Assembly (NCBI RefSeq): GCF_025399195.1
Contig: NW_026252096.1
Span: 248,001 to 312,000, forward strand
Origin: Umbelopsis ramanniana AG
Taxonomy: Eukaryota; Mucoromycota; Umbelopsidomycetes; Umbelopsidales; Umbelopsidaceae
DNA length: 64,000 bases
Direction: 5' to 3'
Positions 23,526-35,434 of this stretch are shown piece by piece. Within the stretch, counting starts at the first letter, position 1. Each line of letters begins with the position of its first letter. The notes under the pieces were generated by a model. That model had not been told where the DNA came from. It was given only the letters and a program-made list of their open reading frames with translations, and did no database searches. The translations under genes were made by a program, and so were the position numbers.

Positions 23526-25707
23526 CTATTTTTTCTTTCCCTTGCCAGTTTTATCGACGACTTCAATGTACTTTTTAGGAACTCCTTGCGAAAGCAGTAG
23601 CTCGGTGACATGCTTAGTCTGCGGTCCTTGAACCATGATCTCCTGCTGAGGGTTTTTGGGGCTGGATCCATGCACTGGGTTGGCTATATTCAACAAAGCT
23701 TAGCAAAGTAATTTTGAATACTATATCTAATGGACGTATATGTACCTGTGACACTACTTGCGCATCGTCGAGTCAAATCCTTGCACACTTCTTCCACAGA
23801 GAGGCCATACCACTCAACACCAGTCACCTTGGTCATGGTTTTTCTTCCTTGTCTGGTTTCCAGGGTGATCACCACATTACGGGGACTTCCGTCTCGTAAA
23901 ATCGGTTCCTTTCCAGGTAGAGTAATCATATGCATTCGCTGCATTTGGTCCAAAAATCTGCGTAATGATAGGGTTAGCGGAATGAATGGTTTTCCAAAGA
24001 ATTTCTGCCGGTTCGTACCTTTGCAGTAGGTGGTCGCGCTGAAGTCTGTCAACTGTCAAATACTCCTCCTTTTTCAGAACGGCATCACAAAGTATGGGAT
24101 CGATCCGAATCATACGCTTCTCTTGTGCGTCAATTAAGTTCTCTTGTTCAACGTACTCCATCAGAACAGTTTTAACTTCCTGCGAATTATACGCCTGCTT
24201 AGTGTCCTTTTTCAATGCATCGAATATCCGTGCGGTGTCCTTCTTTGGCTTGTAATAAAGTTGGATTTGAGTAGCCCCGTTTGACTCTTTCTTAGCAGTA
24301 CCTGGTGTGCCTGTGGATGCCTCTGATGAAGTAGACTTTTCAGCTGCATTGGATGGCTTAGACTCTAGTGTTTTGTATTTTTTAGCTGACATCAAAGCTT
24401 CGTGGCTCCAATTGATGTTAACGACATGTGTTTCTCCCTTGCGGTCTTTCAGCTTGCATACACCTGCCTTCTCCATATCCTTTAAAAACTTTTGCATCTT
24501 CTTCCAGCTTGACTTTTTCACATCCACTTCTGTACCGTTTACCAATGGGCGGCTTGGCAGCATATACGTAGAGTAGAGCGTCGATGCCGACATTGGCAAC
24601 AATTCGGGAGAGTGACTTTTGGTCAGTTTGAATACTAACGCTTGATAAAACGTGTCTTTCACTAACTGATCGATATCTTTACGCAATATGGTGTTAATTT
24701 TCACCTGTTGAACATACTATTTTTGTCACCACATATAATTACCATTCGTTGATAGCTGTGGCTTTTCTTCCACATGAGCTGACCCTTCCTCTGGCATATT
24801 TTTGTTTCCATCCTTCTTCTCTTCTTCTACAGTAAGGCGGCTCTGGGTTTGATGTGCCAAATCATCAATGTCCTCTTCATCTTCCTCGTCACCAGAATCT
24901 TCAGATCGCTCAATTGATTCCAAATTTGGAGGATCCGATTTGTCGCCCATGGCCCATAGGCAATCCTGATAGACATGTATTAAATTGACCGCCTTACCCT
25001 TCATGCCCGAGCGTACAGCGATGTTCGAAGTGTCTAAAGCCATCCTGCCAACTGCAAGCGGGTACCTTTTGCCGGAGAAAGAAAGCTTAGCTCAACGGTT
25101 TAACAAAGGGAAATCACCTTTGAAAATTAACAAAATCAATCTTACTTGTAGCCGTTAATACATATAGCCACCAAGTCGCCTGTCTTCAAATTAGGTAAGC
25201 CTTCTGATCCAGCTACCAAGCCGGGAATCATCAAGTCTAATAGATACTAGTCAGCGGCTTGTTCCAGCGTTAAATAACCTTTCTCGGTTTGAACCACTTG
25301 CCTGCTCCGTTAATCAACTTGGATATGACGAACGGCCATGTATTTAATGTTGGTAGCATATTCGGGTATTTCCACAATGTGTATACTTAAAGCATAAAAT
25401 TAGTTGCTCTGCTCAAGCGGATTCTTGCACCAAATTGTTGCATTCTCTTACCGGTTGGTATTGGTTCGGGACCATTCACCTGGAACCAGGTAGGCGAGTT
25501 GTCCATGGCGTAAACGAGGCCTAGATCATCAATATGGCTTGAAAACTTGGCTTTCTGTAGATCCTCAGTGAAAAATGAAGGAGCTCCCTCTACGGAGTGG
25601 AAATCCTTTATAATGGGGTAAGAATCAAACACGTCTGATTGAAATCGACGCCGATCTGAGCTCTTTAATGCGCTGTAATTCTTTATACTGGGTTGCTTCT
25701 TGAACAT
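23526..25707 (-). CDS. TMA64: Translation factor eIF2D (ligatin/Tma64)
   Basis: Seven exons: 25707-25452, 25385-25302, 25236-25146, 25065-24774 (end uncertain), 24704-24019, 23957-23746 and 23683-23526; about 592 aa. The start MFKKQPSIKNYSALKSSDRR is the typical eIF2D N-terminus. It is followed by the PUA domain (VYTLWKYPNMLPTLNTWP, ADLMIPGLVAGSEGLPNLKT, DTSNIAVRSGMKGKAV), an acidic linker, a SWIB/MDM2-like winged region (about residues 290-380), and a C-terminal SUI1 domain (MITLPGKEPILRDGSPRNVVI, VTGVEWYGLSVEEVCKDLTR). It delivers tRNA to, and recycles, 40S subunits. Intron 25301-25237 uses a GC donor (GCAAGT). The donor after the acidic linker is ambiguous: the strong GTAATT at 24742 would break frame, whereas GTGGAA at 24773 keeps it. 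Confidence 0.9.
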
Positions 25708-26954
25708 GTCGAGGGCTAAAGGCTTGCCTAATTCGGCTGCGCGTCGGGACTGTCATAAATTTCACCTTCTTCTGCTCCAGTGCGCAAACGCGACCTTGTA
25801 GAAGCTTTCATGCCTTGGCGTGAAAGGAGTTATACGTTATGCTCAAACAAGTCGAACATAAGCTTGCCATAGAACTCGAATACATGCCATGCTAATGAAA
25901 TCTTTCATCATCCCATACCTATCCTCAGTTCCCAATTTCATACACCATATGTCTCAGTTCCCTGAGCCTTTTAAGCTCACTGTCTCTGAGGCCATGGTCT
26001 TCGTAACGGCGTGTAGGTTTTCCCATTATCGTCACTCACAAACTATATCGAGTTTCTCCGTGTTCCACAGTTTACTACCATGACGCCCTTTGTCCTCTAA
26101 AGTCAATTCTTCGAAGTAACCATCAAGTGGTGACATTTGGTTGGTCCAATTTTGCGGTCCCGAAAAAAAAATTCAATGCCTTCCACCGAGTAAAAACTTT
26201 GGATCCGCTGGCCTATTGATAGTCAGACAAAGCAGAGCTTGTATACCAAACTAGCCGCTTAACAGTAATAGAAAAATAGAAATACTGTCAACCGTACAGA
26301 AAATAAAGACTGAAGCTGCTAATAGAGTGTCATACGGATTCAATGTTGGAGCTCGCAGCTACTTGTATATTTACTGAGGTCGGGGACGGGAGTTACATTG
26401 CAAGTGCTAGTCACTATCCCCTTAATTTTTGCACTTACTCCATGCGTCTAACAATGGGACCATTGCTAGATAATGGATAGTGATCCTAGTAACATTGTCA
26501 TATCACTATGTGCTCAACATTACAGCCTATATCAAGTGGCAACTCTACTATTACACGTGATTGTGATCATTCCTTATGGCGTTATGTTTTTCTCTACCTT
26601 GTCTGCTTTACCCCCCAAGAGTATAAATTAGCTACTTTGGCAGCCGTCCGTCTGCCGGTGCGTCAACTCGTTATAAATCATCAAGGAAGTGCACCTTACT
26701 ACAATCTACTTTCTCTTCATCCGAACGCCATCCTCTCCTTATCTCTCCTCTCTATCCAGTTTATGGTAAATCTCCCTTGTATTCAATGCCCGTTATGATG
26801 TGACCCAAAAAAAATTTGGTTGACACGGTGGAAGGACTGAAATCCTTACTCACGCGGCTCCGATATTTTTTGTTCCATTCCTATTTTCTGTTTTATTTAC
26901 TGGGCTTTTTGCTTTTTCCTCTTCAATCACTTCTTCTTCTTTTACTACTTTACT
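25708..26954. promoter_or_regulatory. Divergent intergenic region, eIF2D / SHMT
   Basis: 1.25 kb lies between divergent genes. A TATA-like AGTATAAATTA sits near 26620, and the last 150 bp before 26955 are highly pyrimidine-rich on the plus strand, as is common just upstream of highly expressed fungal genes. Frames at 25889-26083 and 26508-26798 show no recognisable product. Confidence 0.45.
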
Positions 26955-29149
26955 ATGTTGAGATCCGCTTTCCAAAGACCTATCCGCAACGGTGCTTTGC
27001 GTTCCCTGTCTGTCGTGTCCATGCAGATGGTATGTGCTTAAACCTCCACTCAGTTGCAATCGTGTTTTTTCCCCGCCTTATGCTAACCCTTCACCTATAA
27101 TAGCGAGGCTACGTCTTCCCTGCTGGACAGAAGGAGGTAAGTTTCATTTCGTATTGCACGCACTGGGTGTGCCTATGAACTGCACTAACGCCTCCTTCGC
27201 TTTCATTATGTAGCTGCTCAACAGCCGCCTCAAGGATACCGATCCTGAAATGTTCGATATTATTGAGAAGGAGAAGAAGAGACAGCGTACCGGTATCTGT
27301 CTCATCCCCTCTGAGGTGAGTTTTCAGTCAATAGCTTAACCTGGACGCATTGCACAACGTTGACACTGATAACCTTCTGTAGAACTTCACATCCCGATCT
27401 GTTATGGATGCTCTTGGCTCCATTATGCAGAACAAGTACTCGGAAGGTTATCCCGGAGCAAGGTAATGTGTCGTGGTGGTAGTTGTAGTGGAACGGGACT
27501 GCAGCTTTATCTAACCGATCAAGCGTGTTGTTTGCCACAGATACTACGGTGGTAACGAATTCATCGATCAGTCTGAGCTTTTGTGCCAAAAGCGTGCTCT
27601 TGAAGCATTCGATCTCGATAATTCCAAGTGGGGTGTCAACGTGCAGTCTCTTTCAGGTAGGTGCAAGGGGTGGGCAAAGCTTTTGCAGATTGTACTGGAA
27701 ATGTGATCATACTCACGAAGCGTAATATGTATAGGTGCTCCCGCCAACTTGTACGTTTACGGTGCTCTCTTGAAGCCTCATGAACGTATCATGGGCCTCG
27801 ATCTTCCCCACGGAGGACAGTAAGTAGATGTTTGCTTAGTGGGTGTGGATATTCCTCGGCAAAGATTTTAACCACCGCTCCTTGCAAAAAGCTTGTCTCA
27901 CGGCTACCAAACCCCGACCAAGAAGATCTCAATGGTTTCCAGCTATTTTGAAACTCTCCCATATCGTCTTGATGAGAAGACTGGCTACATTGATTACGAC
28001 GCTCTTGAAGCCAATGCTATTCTCTACAGACCCAAGATCATTGTTGCTGGTGCAAGTGCTTACCCTAGAAACATTGATTTCGCCAGAATGAGAAAGGTAA
28101 AGTAAAAGCGTTGAGTTGGACCTATGTTCACAGACGTGTTCGTTACTAATCTGGGATCGATTATTGTGTTACAGATTGCTGACCAAGTTGGTGCCTACCT
28201 TCACGTCGACATGGCTCACATCAGTGGTATGTAGGGTGGGGATCGCAGGATGAAATAGCTCCCTCAAAAGCTAACTTTCAGTTCTTTCATTTCATTTCAT
28301 TAAGGTCTTGTTGCTGCCGGTGTTCTTCCATCACCATTTGAATACGCTGACCTTGTCATGACCACCACCCATAAGTCTCTCCGTGGTCCCCGTGGTGCCA
28401 TGATTTTCTTCCGTAAGGGTGTCCGCAACGTCGATAAGAAGGGAAAGGGTATGTTTTGCAGAGAAGCAGTCCATTGCCATCTGGAAGTATAAACAAGTTT
28501 CCATTCATGCTAACTGACTTGTTTATCTATAGAAATTATGTATGATTTGGAAGGCCCAATCAACACCTCTGTTTTCCCTGGTCATCAAGGTGGCCCTCAC
28601 AACCACACCATTGCTGCTCTCGCAGTTGCCTTGAGACAATGCAAGGAACCCATCTACAAGGAATACCAACAGCAAGTCCTGTCTAACAACCAAGCCTTTG
28701 CCAAGGCTTTCACCGGTCGTGGATATGAACTCGTGTCTGGTGGTACTGACACTCACTTGCTTCTTGTGAACTTGCGCTCCAAGGGCATTGATGGCGCTCG
28801 TGTTGAGCGTATTCTCGAATTGGCCAACATTGCTGCTAATAAGAACACTGTTCCCGGTGACAAGAGTGCTTTGATCCCAGGTGGTCTTCGTATTGGTACT
28901 CCTGCCATGACCAGCCGTGGACTAAAGGAAGACGACTTTGTCAAGGTTGCCGACTTCATTGATCGTGCTGTGCAAATCGCTCTTGACGAAAAGAAGAAGG
29001 TTTCCACCACCAAGTTGATTGACTTTAAGAAGCACATCGGTAACGGTGAGAATATTCCTGCCCTCCAAGAACTCAAGAAGGACGTCATTACCTTCTCTGA
29101 AAGCTTCCCCACCGTTGGTTTCAATGAGGATGAAATGACATACCAATAG
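26955..29149 (+). CDS. SHM1: Serine hydroxymethyltransferase, mitochondrial type
   Basis: Ten exons (26955-27029, 27104-27136, 27214-27315, 27383-27462, 27541-27656, 27735-27819, 27892-28096, 28175-28226, 28305-28448, 28533-29149) give 502 aa. The N-terminus [20 protein letters not shown] is Arg/Ser-rich and amphipathic, a mitochondrial presequence. The PLP enzyme core shows EGYPGARYYGG, the [14 protein letters not shown] segment, and the PLP-lysine motif [12 protein letters not shown] near residue 290, followed by [11 protein letters not shown]. It interconverts serine plus tetrahydrofolate with glycine plus methylene-THF, feeding mitochondrial one-carbon metabolism. A poly(A)-type AATAAAATACAATAAA lies at about 29281. 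Assignment to the mitochondrial isoform rests on the presequence. Confidence 0.96.
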
Positions 29150-29434
29150 ACTTGTTTCCTCATCAACTCAAAAACACTCCTGCATACCAAACCCTTCTTT
29201 CTTTTCTCTCCCCATTACTTTCAACACCTGTAACCTTATCCGCTTTTTCTTTACATGTTTGTCTTCAACTACTAGCATAAAATAAAATACAATAAAAAAA
29301 AAAAATCAATCCATGTATATTCTACTGTTGGGTTTATACTATCGTCAAATTGACTGCTTCTATTCCAGCTATGCTATAAGCGTGGAAACACCTTTCTAAA
29401 ACGAAGCAAATGGATATATTTTAAAAAGTATAGT

Positions 29435-32266
29435 TTACATCATCACGCAGCCAGTGTTCTTTCGCTTGATAGCCTCTTTATCCGTTCCAGATGCCAATGC
29501 GCGAATTTGTATACGGTGGACTTTGTGATCTACAAGGTGTCTGTAATATAGTGTCTGTTGATCCTTGACGTATCTCCAGTCTCCATCAGACACTCTGATA
29601 TCAATGGCTTTCCCATCATAGTGATAGCCAGGTATATATATTTCAGTCTCTGTCGCTGTGCCGTTATGCTCGAAAACAAAAGTGTACTCAAGCTTATCCA
29701 AGTTGAAGGCGGCTGAGATAGGTGTGCCCGCTATTTTAGACGCATAGGGTCTCTGTGTCATGAAAAGTGGAACAAGGACAAGGAGGAATAGCAGTTAGTC
29801 AGAGTTTACTATGCTTGGCGAATGATGATGTATCTCACGTACAATGACAGCATCCAATACTCGGCCACCCTTATGCCAGTGGTCGACGGCAGCTTGGTCT
29901 CTACCGTGCACCTTGGTCATTTCCTGATCGATTGCTTTGAGTTTTTGAACATCAATCTCAAAATTGCCGACAGGCGGTTCTTCTTCGCTATTGTGATCAT
30001 CCTCTGTCACAGCTTTATCATGCATAGGAGAAAAGATGGAGAAGTCTTCACCATTCCAGTGATCACCATGCGTATTATCGTTAGTAGGATTGTAATTCCA
30101 TAGCCTGAAGGTATAGATTAGTTGTGACCTCTTTAGCAACATCCAACATGTACACATGAATCCTTACGTGAAGTTGACAAGGTTGCTCTCCAAAGCATAT
30201 ATAACAGCATCAAGGAAGTTGGTATGATGGGTGTAATCCCCAGTTTCGAAAGCTCTACGTTGGTTTAAATCCATGGGAATGCCAACTTCACCAACCACAC
30301 ATGGTTTCTCGCCCATATTGTCGATGCCACCCTTGCGAACATTACGAATTTGACCCGAGTAATTCTTCTTTGCTCCTTTTACACCAAAGTAGGTTGCCTT
30401 TAAAACATTGCCTCCCTACGAATAGGTTAGTAAAGAGTTCGCGGTCACGGTATTCTGCTTGAAATGGAGCATCATATGCATGAGCTTACCTTCTGAAGAT
30501 GCTGCACGTCATGGGTCACTTTGCCTTCAAATTTTTTATAGAACACGCAGTTAAGGTCATACCAATGTGGAGAAAACACAATGTTATCCTGATGATGCTC
30601 GTCATTGTACTTTGGTGCAATCTTTAAATCAACCAAAAAGTGAAGGTCAGCAAATAAGACCCTAAATAGTTGACTACGAAGAGCACATTTTGCACAGTCT
30701 CTCTCACCTCATTCGGTAGTGGTTCAACAAAGCAGAACCATTCCTGTCGAATATTTTGGATGGCTTTCGCATATGCATTAACGAATGGGAAATAAAAGTC
30801 GTTGTAAAAAGAAATGGGTTCGCCAGTTTCGGGATGTTTTGCAAAATACTTGTCGTTGATAAGTTTTGGCTGGTCATTTTCGTCTAATCCCCAAACGCCA
30901 TGGTCACGCCAGATACAACCATGACCTTCAAGCCAAGCAGATGTTTTACTCTTATTGATCACTCGACTGTGAGATCGCTTCGTTGGAATCGGCCAACTTT
31001 TGACATAGACGTCTACTTCTTGCGGAATGCCATCCCCCAATGCTAATGCTTGTAACGCAGTTGGTGAGTCTCCAAAGATCAAGTTGATAGCTGAGTCGTA
31101 TTTGGCGAGAGTCTTTAGTCCAATATAACCGGGATGAGGTTCATTCATCACTTCGAAACCGAGTACAGCTTCCAATTGCGAAAGACGTTGGGCTAAATGC
31201 GCAAAGCAGTTGATGAAATGAGTTTGAAGAAATTGTTGAATTGACTCGCCGTTGTATGTTTTGGACGGAGCAAAGGTATCTCCCGCGAAGAAAAGAGTGA
31301 ACATAGTGCTGCTCGCCAACTTTGTATAATTTGTAGGCCAAACCTGTAACAACACATATATTAATGTCAAACTAAGTGAGTAGGTCCTTGCATAATTTTT
31401 TATAAATGTGAATTACCATAGGCAATGGATCGCCGGGAACGGCATTGGTGTTATGAACATATGCTGCACCAGTTTCTTTGAAGGACCGAATATTCAAACC
31501 AGCCAACTCAAAAGTCCATCCTGGTGCTCCTGATCCACCTGAAAATCGTGACCACTGTAAAAGTGAAGTGAATTAGTCCGCTGACAGGATAAAAAAGGTA
31601 TGGATGCAGAATGCCAAGCCGGCTGGAAAAAGGTCACTTTGTACTCACAGCATCTTGATGCGGATCAATAAAGCATTTGATACCATATTTTGGCATCATC
31701 TCAATGATTTTAATGAGATAATCAATGTATTCTTCGTCGTATATTCCCGGGCCGGCATGCTCAAGGCTCTCCCAAGGTACCAGCAGTCGCACAAATGTCA
31801 GACCCCAGGCACGAAGTCTTCCAAAGTGCTCTGCAGCATCCTCTAGAGGAAAGGGACGGCCAACAAAGCTGACATTACGATGGTCCCAAAACTTGTCTTC
31901 GTCGTACAAATGGGTGGATCCAGCATAAGGACTAGTTGGCAGCTTGGACGCGCCACACAAATTGACTCCTCTCATAAGCAGAACTCGGCCATTTTCATCT
32001 CTAAACCATCGATCTGTTCCTTTTACGTTGCATGACCAATGATGTGCTGGAATACTCGAAGCTCCTAATTGTTCTTTGGTCTGCTGTTCGTTAGAAGTGT
32101 ACGACGACAAAGACGACTGATCAGCATTGGATTGCACTGGTAAGAGGTGATGTGGCCGTAGAGGTAACTGCAATGCCGGATCAACAGTGGGCATCATCTC
32201 TTGAGAAGAGTCCGATTGCTCGCTATCGGACATGGCTTGCAGTGAATCTTGAACTGGTGGTGACAT
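29435..32266 (-). CDS. GH5 steryl-glucosidase/glucocerebrosidase-like, CaaX end
   Basis: Seven exons (32266-31649, 31554-31417, 31343-30708, 30621-30490, 30415-30168, 30104-29843, 29752-29435) close exactly to 783 aa. After a ~75-residue Ser/Gln-rich leader the GH5 barrel begins GRVLLMRGVNLCGASKLP. It continues with RLLVPWESLEH, CFIDPHQDA, FEVMNEPHPGYIG (acid/base Glu in NEP) and CVVGEVGIPMDLN (nucleophile Glu in GEVG). A C-terminal beta-sandwich follows (FNLDKLEYTFVFEHNG). Length and motifs match fungal ergosteryl-beta-glucosidase/EGCrP-type enzymes (yeast Egh1), which hydrolyse steryl glucosides or glucosylceramide. There is no signal peptide. The protein ends KNTGCVMM, a consensus prenylation CaaX box, which could place the enzyme on the cytosolic face of membranes. 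Confidence 0.9.
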
Positions 32267-32951
32267 TGACGATTTACGAACCAAGATAAAGTGCCCTGTG
32301 GCGGAAGGTACGAAAAGAATATATTACTTGCCATCTTTTCAAAGGCCGCCATTCATACGAAGGATGATGGCCAACTGATATTATGGATATCGCGTGAGCT
32401 CAGTAGCCATTGGATGGTGACCTTATTCTACAATTTACATGATTCCCTTACTGTAACCTAAAATTTATACCATCGTTAGCGTGATATACACCATGGCATG
32501 TCACGAGGTGAGGGTATGGACAAGGGGCCATATGTATATCAGCATGGCCAGCACCATACAGAGTAGTGGTGTAGTATTGACATAGCCATGTGGGTTCTGA
32601 AGAAGCACCGAGGAAATGCTGTTGATCACCAGTGAATGTCTTGAAGAAGAGCAGACGTACTCTAGATTTTAACCAGGCAGGCATTCGATCCGGTAGATTT
32701 TCAGCGATGATAGCTTCTACGCTTATTTCTACTGTGATCATACAATTCAAAAAAAATAATACAAATTGAACTATTGTTTAGTGCTCATGTTCGTCTCCTA
32801 CCCTCTTCAAAGACAAAGAGGAAACGTCAATTTAGCGAAGTACTAGTGGTGAAAGACATCGGGGGCTCAATTTAATTGGCTGGTTTTCTAGATCCTTTGT
32901 GCGCATTGACTGGCTGGCGTAGTCCAACCATTGCTCCTTCCATAATCGAGA
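32267..32951. promoter_or_regulatory. Divergent intergenic region, GH5 / membrane Lys-rich gene
   Basis: 685 bp lies between divergent genes. A 100-codon minus frame at 32448-32750 has a fairly protein-like composition, but no family match, no intron signals and no supporting context. Otherwise nothing was recognised. Confidence 0.4.
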
Positions 32952-33875
32952 ATGCAGGCCATTGCTCTTTTGGTAACGCTTTTGTTACCCATTGTTTTGA
33001 TCTACCTTATTCGCCACGAGAATGGAGGATCCTCATCGGCCTCGGCTGCAAAAAAGAAGAAGAAGTCTAAGAAGAAGTCTTCCAAAGCAGCCGATTCAAC
33101 TCAAGCGTCAACGCCAGCTTTGATTGATGTTAAAGATGCAGCAGATCGCGAAGTCAAAAAGCCTTCTAAGCAAATGAAGCAAGAGAAACAGAAAGATAAA
33201 GTCAAAGAGAAAGATACTGTACAAATTATTGATGAACCCAAGGAGGAGGTCACTATCACCACCGAGAAGGCAAATACACCCACCGAACAAGAAAAGGCGG
33301 CAGCATTATCATTTGTTGAGGAGAGGATGAAAAAGGCTGCAAAAGACAGTGAAGTTAGTGGCATGGCTATTGACCAGCATATGGATAATACGAGTCGGTT
33401 TTCCAGAGTGATGCGCATCAAAACGGATGAGCCGCCAGCCGAAGAGGAATGGGAGCCAGTGGAACCAGGTTGGAACCGAAAAGCCAGTAAAGGTACGTGT
33501 CATTCAGCCAGTGTACGATTCAAGGGCATCCAAAACACATAGAATTGATTTTTCATCTCTTTCGCAGCCAGAAGCACGCCTCAAATAGCATCAGCCAATT
33601 CCTTTGAACCGTTAACCAAAAAGCAAAGAGAAAATCTAGCTAAAGCCCGCAAAAAGAAGGAAGCTAAAGCGACTCAGGAAGCAGAGCAAGAAGCTAGATT
33701 GCGACAGCACAAACGCGAATTGGAGAAACTAAGGATCAATGATTTCTACTCAAAGGGACCTGGTAAAAAGATAATATCCCAATCAAATGTGTGGGGTAGC
33801 GGCTCACCAGGCAGTGGCAAGCGTCCGCAAGGTGTCGCCAGCCTGAACGAACATGGACAATTGATTTGGGATTAG
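32952..33875 (+). CDS. Membrane-anchored lysine-rich protein, unknown
   Basis: Two exons (32952-33492, 33568-33875) join at phase 1 to 282 aa. Residues 2-22 (AIALLVTLLLPIVLIYLIR) form one hydrophobic segment that could be a signal anchor. It is followed by HENGG and a KKKKKSKKKSSK cluster, then a long Lys/Glu-rich, probably coiled or disordered region. In the middle lies RFSRVMRIKTDEPPAEEEWEPVEPGW. The second exon continues with a charged coiled coil (KKQRENLAKARKKKEAKATQ) and ends in QSNVWGSG and a C-terminal LIWD. The layout (short lumenal N-terminus, one helix, large basic cytosolic part) resembles ER-anchored or ribosome-interacting proteins. I do not recognise the family, and that role is only a guess. 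Confidence 0.75.
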
Positions 33876-34210
33876 ATGCTCAAGTATTCAGACGTACACA
33901 CTATTCTTTACATTGAATGGTAACAAAGCTTTGCTTCTTTTTTCTTTGGTATTTTTTTTTTTTAAAAAAAAGAAGGAAAAACAGAAACTGGAACAAAAGA
34001 GATAAAGCCAAAAAATGAAAATGAAGGTGTGGCAAAATGGTTTGACTTATGGTGTTACAAATAATGACACAGAGGTGCTATTACATCTTATGTCAGTGAA
34101 TGAACAATGGTAGTGTTTCTCGTTTATGAAGAAAGAAGCGACTACAAAAATCTGAATGAGTGTTCTACAAGGGTAAATAAGTTGAGGGGGATTATCAACG
34201 TATGAGTTGA
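33876..34210. other. Convergent intergenic region
   Basis: 335 bp separates the stops of the Lys-rich membrane protein and the secreted two-repeat protein. It contains a T-run/A-run palindromic stretch near 33953-33970, otherwise low-complexity AT sequence. No gene was seen. Confidence 0.5.
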
Positions 34211-35294
34211 TTAGTTTGAAACATAGAAAGCATGTCCGTGGAAGCTGCAGGTCTCGTTATGTTGAGTGTCAGCAGTAACCTTGTAGTAATATGCGTATTG
34301 GTTAGAGATATCGGAAGCAGGAAGAGTATCCTTAACGTTGAAGATAGCTCTGACGTGCTCATCACCAGTCCAGCTGTCCTTGACCTTGGTGCTTTCCTTG
34401 GTTTGCAGATCGATCTTGTAAAGCTCGATGGACTTGAAGTCTTCAACATGGGAAGCAGAGTCACGAGCTGTTGCAAATAAAAGATACAATTAGTAAAAAA
34501 TAAAATACAAATTGATTTAATGCCATTCCATAGGGTTCACTTACTGAGAGAAACGGTGTAGGCTTCACTGGCCTTGACCTTTTCGCCGGAGCTAGGCTTG
34601 TCGACGCTGACACCGAAACAACCGTTATCGACGTTAGGGTCAAGAGAGCTGCCATCGTCTTCAATGCTGTCAGTGCCATCATCGTTCTTATGGCTTTTAG
34701 GGACGACCTTGAAGACCTTGCTCATAAGTGTGCAATCGGGGCCAGCATTGTTGTGTACCCATGTACTGTACAAATAAAAAAAGAAGAGCGAAAATTAATA
34801 GGCGAATCAAATCAATAGGAAGTTAGAAAACAACGAAAGCTTACCGGAACTCAAACTGGGCAGGCAACTTGATGTTCTTGGCCTTCTTGGAGATATCAAC
34901 ACTAGAAACCAGAAGCAGACGTCAGTAAGTGAAACTCACTACAGAATAAATGGTATTGGCTGACATGGTCTAACCTGATGGTAGCCTTGGAGTTGAGCTT
35001 ATATTTGCCTGTCCAGGTGGTACCGAGGTAAGTCAACTTATTGCCGGAGCCAATATGATAGATATCGACGGCGTTGATGACCTTGCTTTCGCTATTGGGC
35101 TTTCTGGTGACGGTCAGTTTAATCTTACTGCCTTCAGTGAAAGTTTGGCTTTTGGTAGGGGCAGTCAGGGCAAGACCGCCACAGAACTTTTTAGTGGCCG
35201 CGTCAATCTCGTCAGACAAACTGTCAGCGGAAACGAATGGAGCTGTCACAGCTAAGAATCCGAGAGCGAAGGTTGCAGCAATTGAAAACTTCAT
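34211..35294 (-). CDS. Secreted protein with two Ig-like repeats
   Basis: Four exons (35294-34975, 34901-34845, 34765-34545, 34467-34211) close to 284 aa. MKFSIAATFALGFLAVTAPFVSA is a clear signal peptide cut after about residue 23. The mature part contains two related beta-rich units: LTAPTKSQTFTEGSKIKLTVTR...GSGNKLTYLGTTWTGKY, and VDKPSSGEKVKASEAYTVSLT...DSWTGDEHVRAIF. Each starts with a P-T/S-x-G/F-x-K/T pattern and ends near a Trp-Thr-Gly. This resembles the Ig-like Kre9/Knh1-type repeat seen in fungal secreted proteins, but I am not certain of the family. Cysteines near residues 38, 147, 184 and 276 could form disulfides. There is no C-terminal hydrophobic tail, so it is secreted rather than GPI-anchored. 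Confidence 0.8.
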
Positions 35295-35434
35295 ACTGAT
35301 TAACGAGATGAAGAGAAGCGCGAAGCAAAAGACAGGGTAAAAAAAAATGAAAAGGCGACTTTATTAACTGTTTTTGTTGACAAAAATAGATTTGCTCGAG
35401 GGAACCTGTCCGTGTAACCATCATTAAAACGAAG

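Noticed and set aside
28753-29190. 145-codon minus-strand frame
   Set aside because: Antisense to the last exon of SHMT, which is unambiguous.
32448-32750. 100-codon minus-strand frame with protein-like composition
   Set aside because: No family resemblance and no splice or promoter context; too short to support as a gene.
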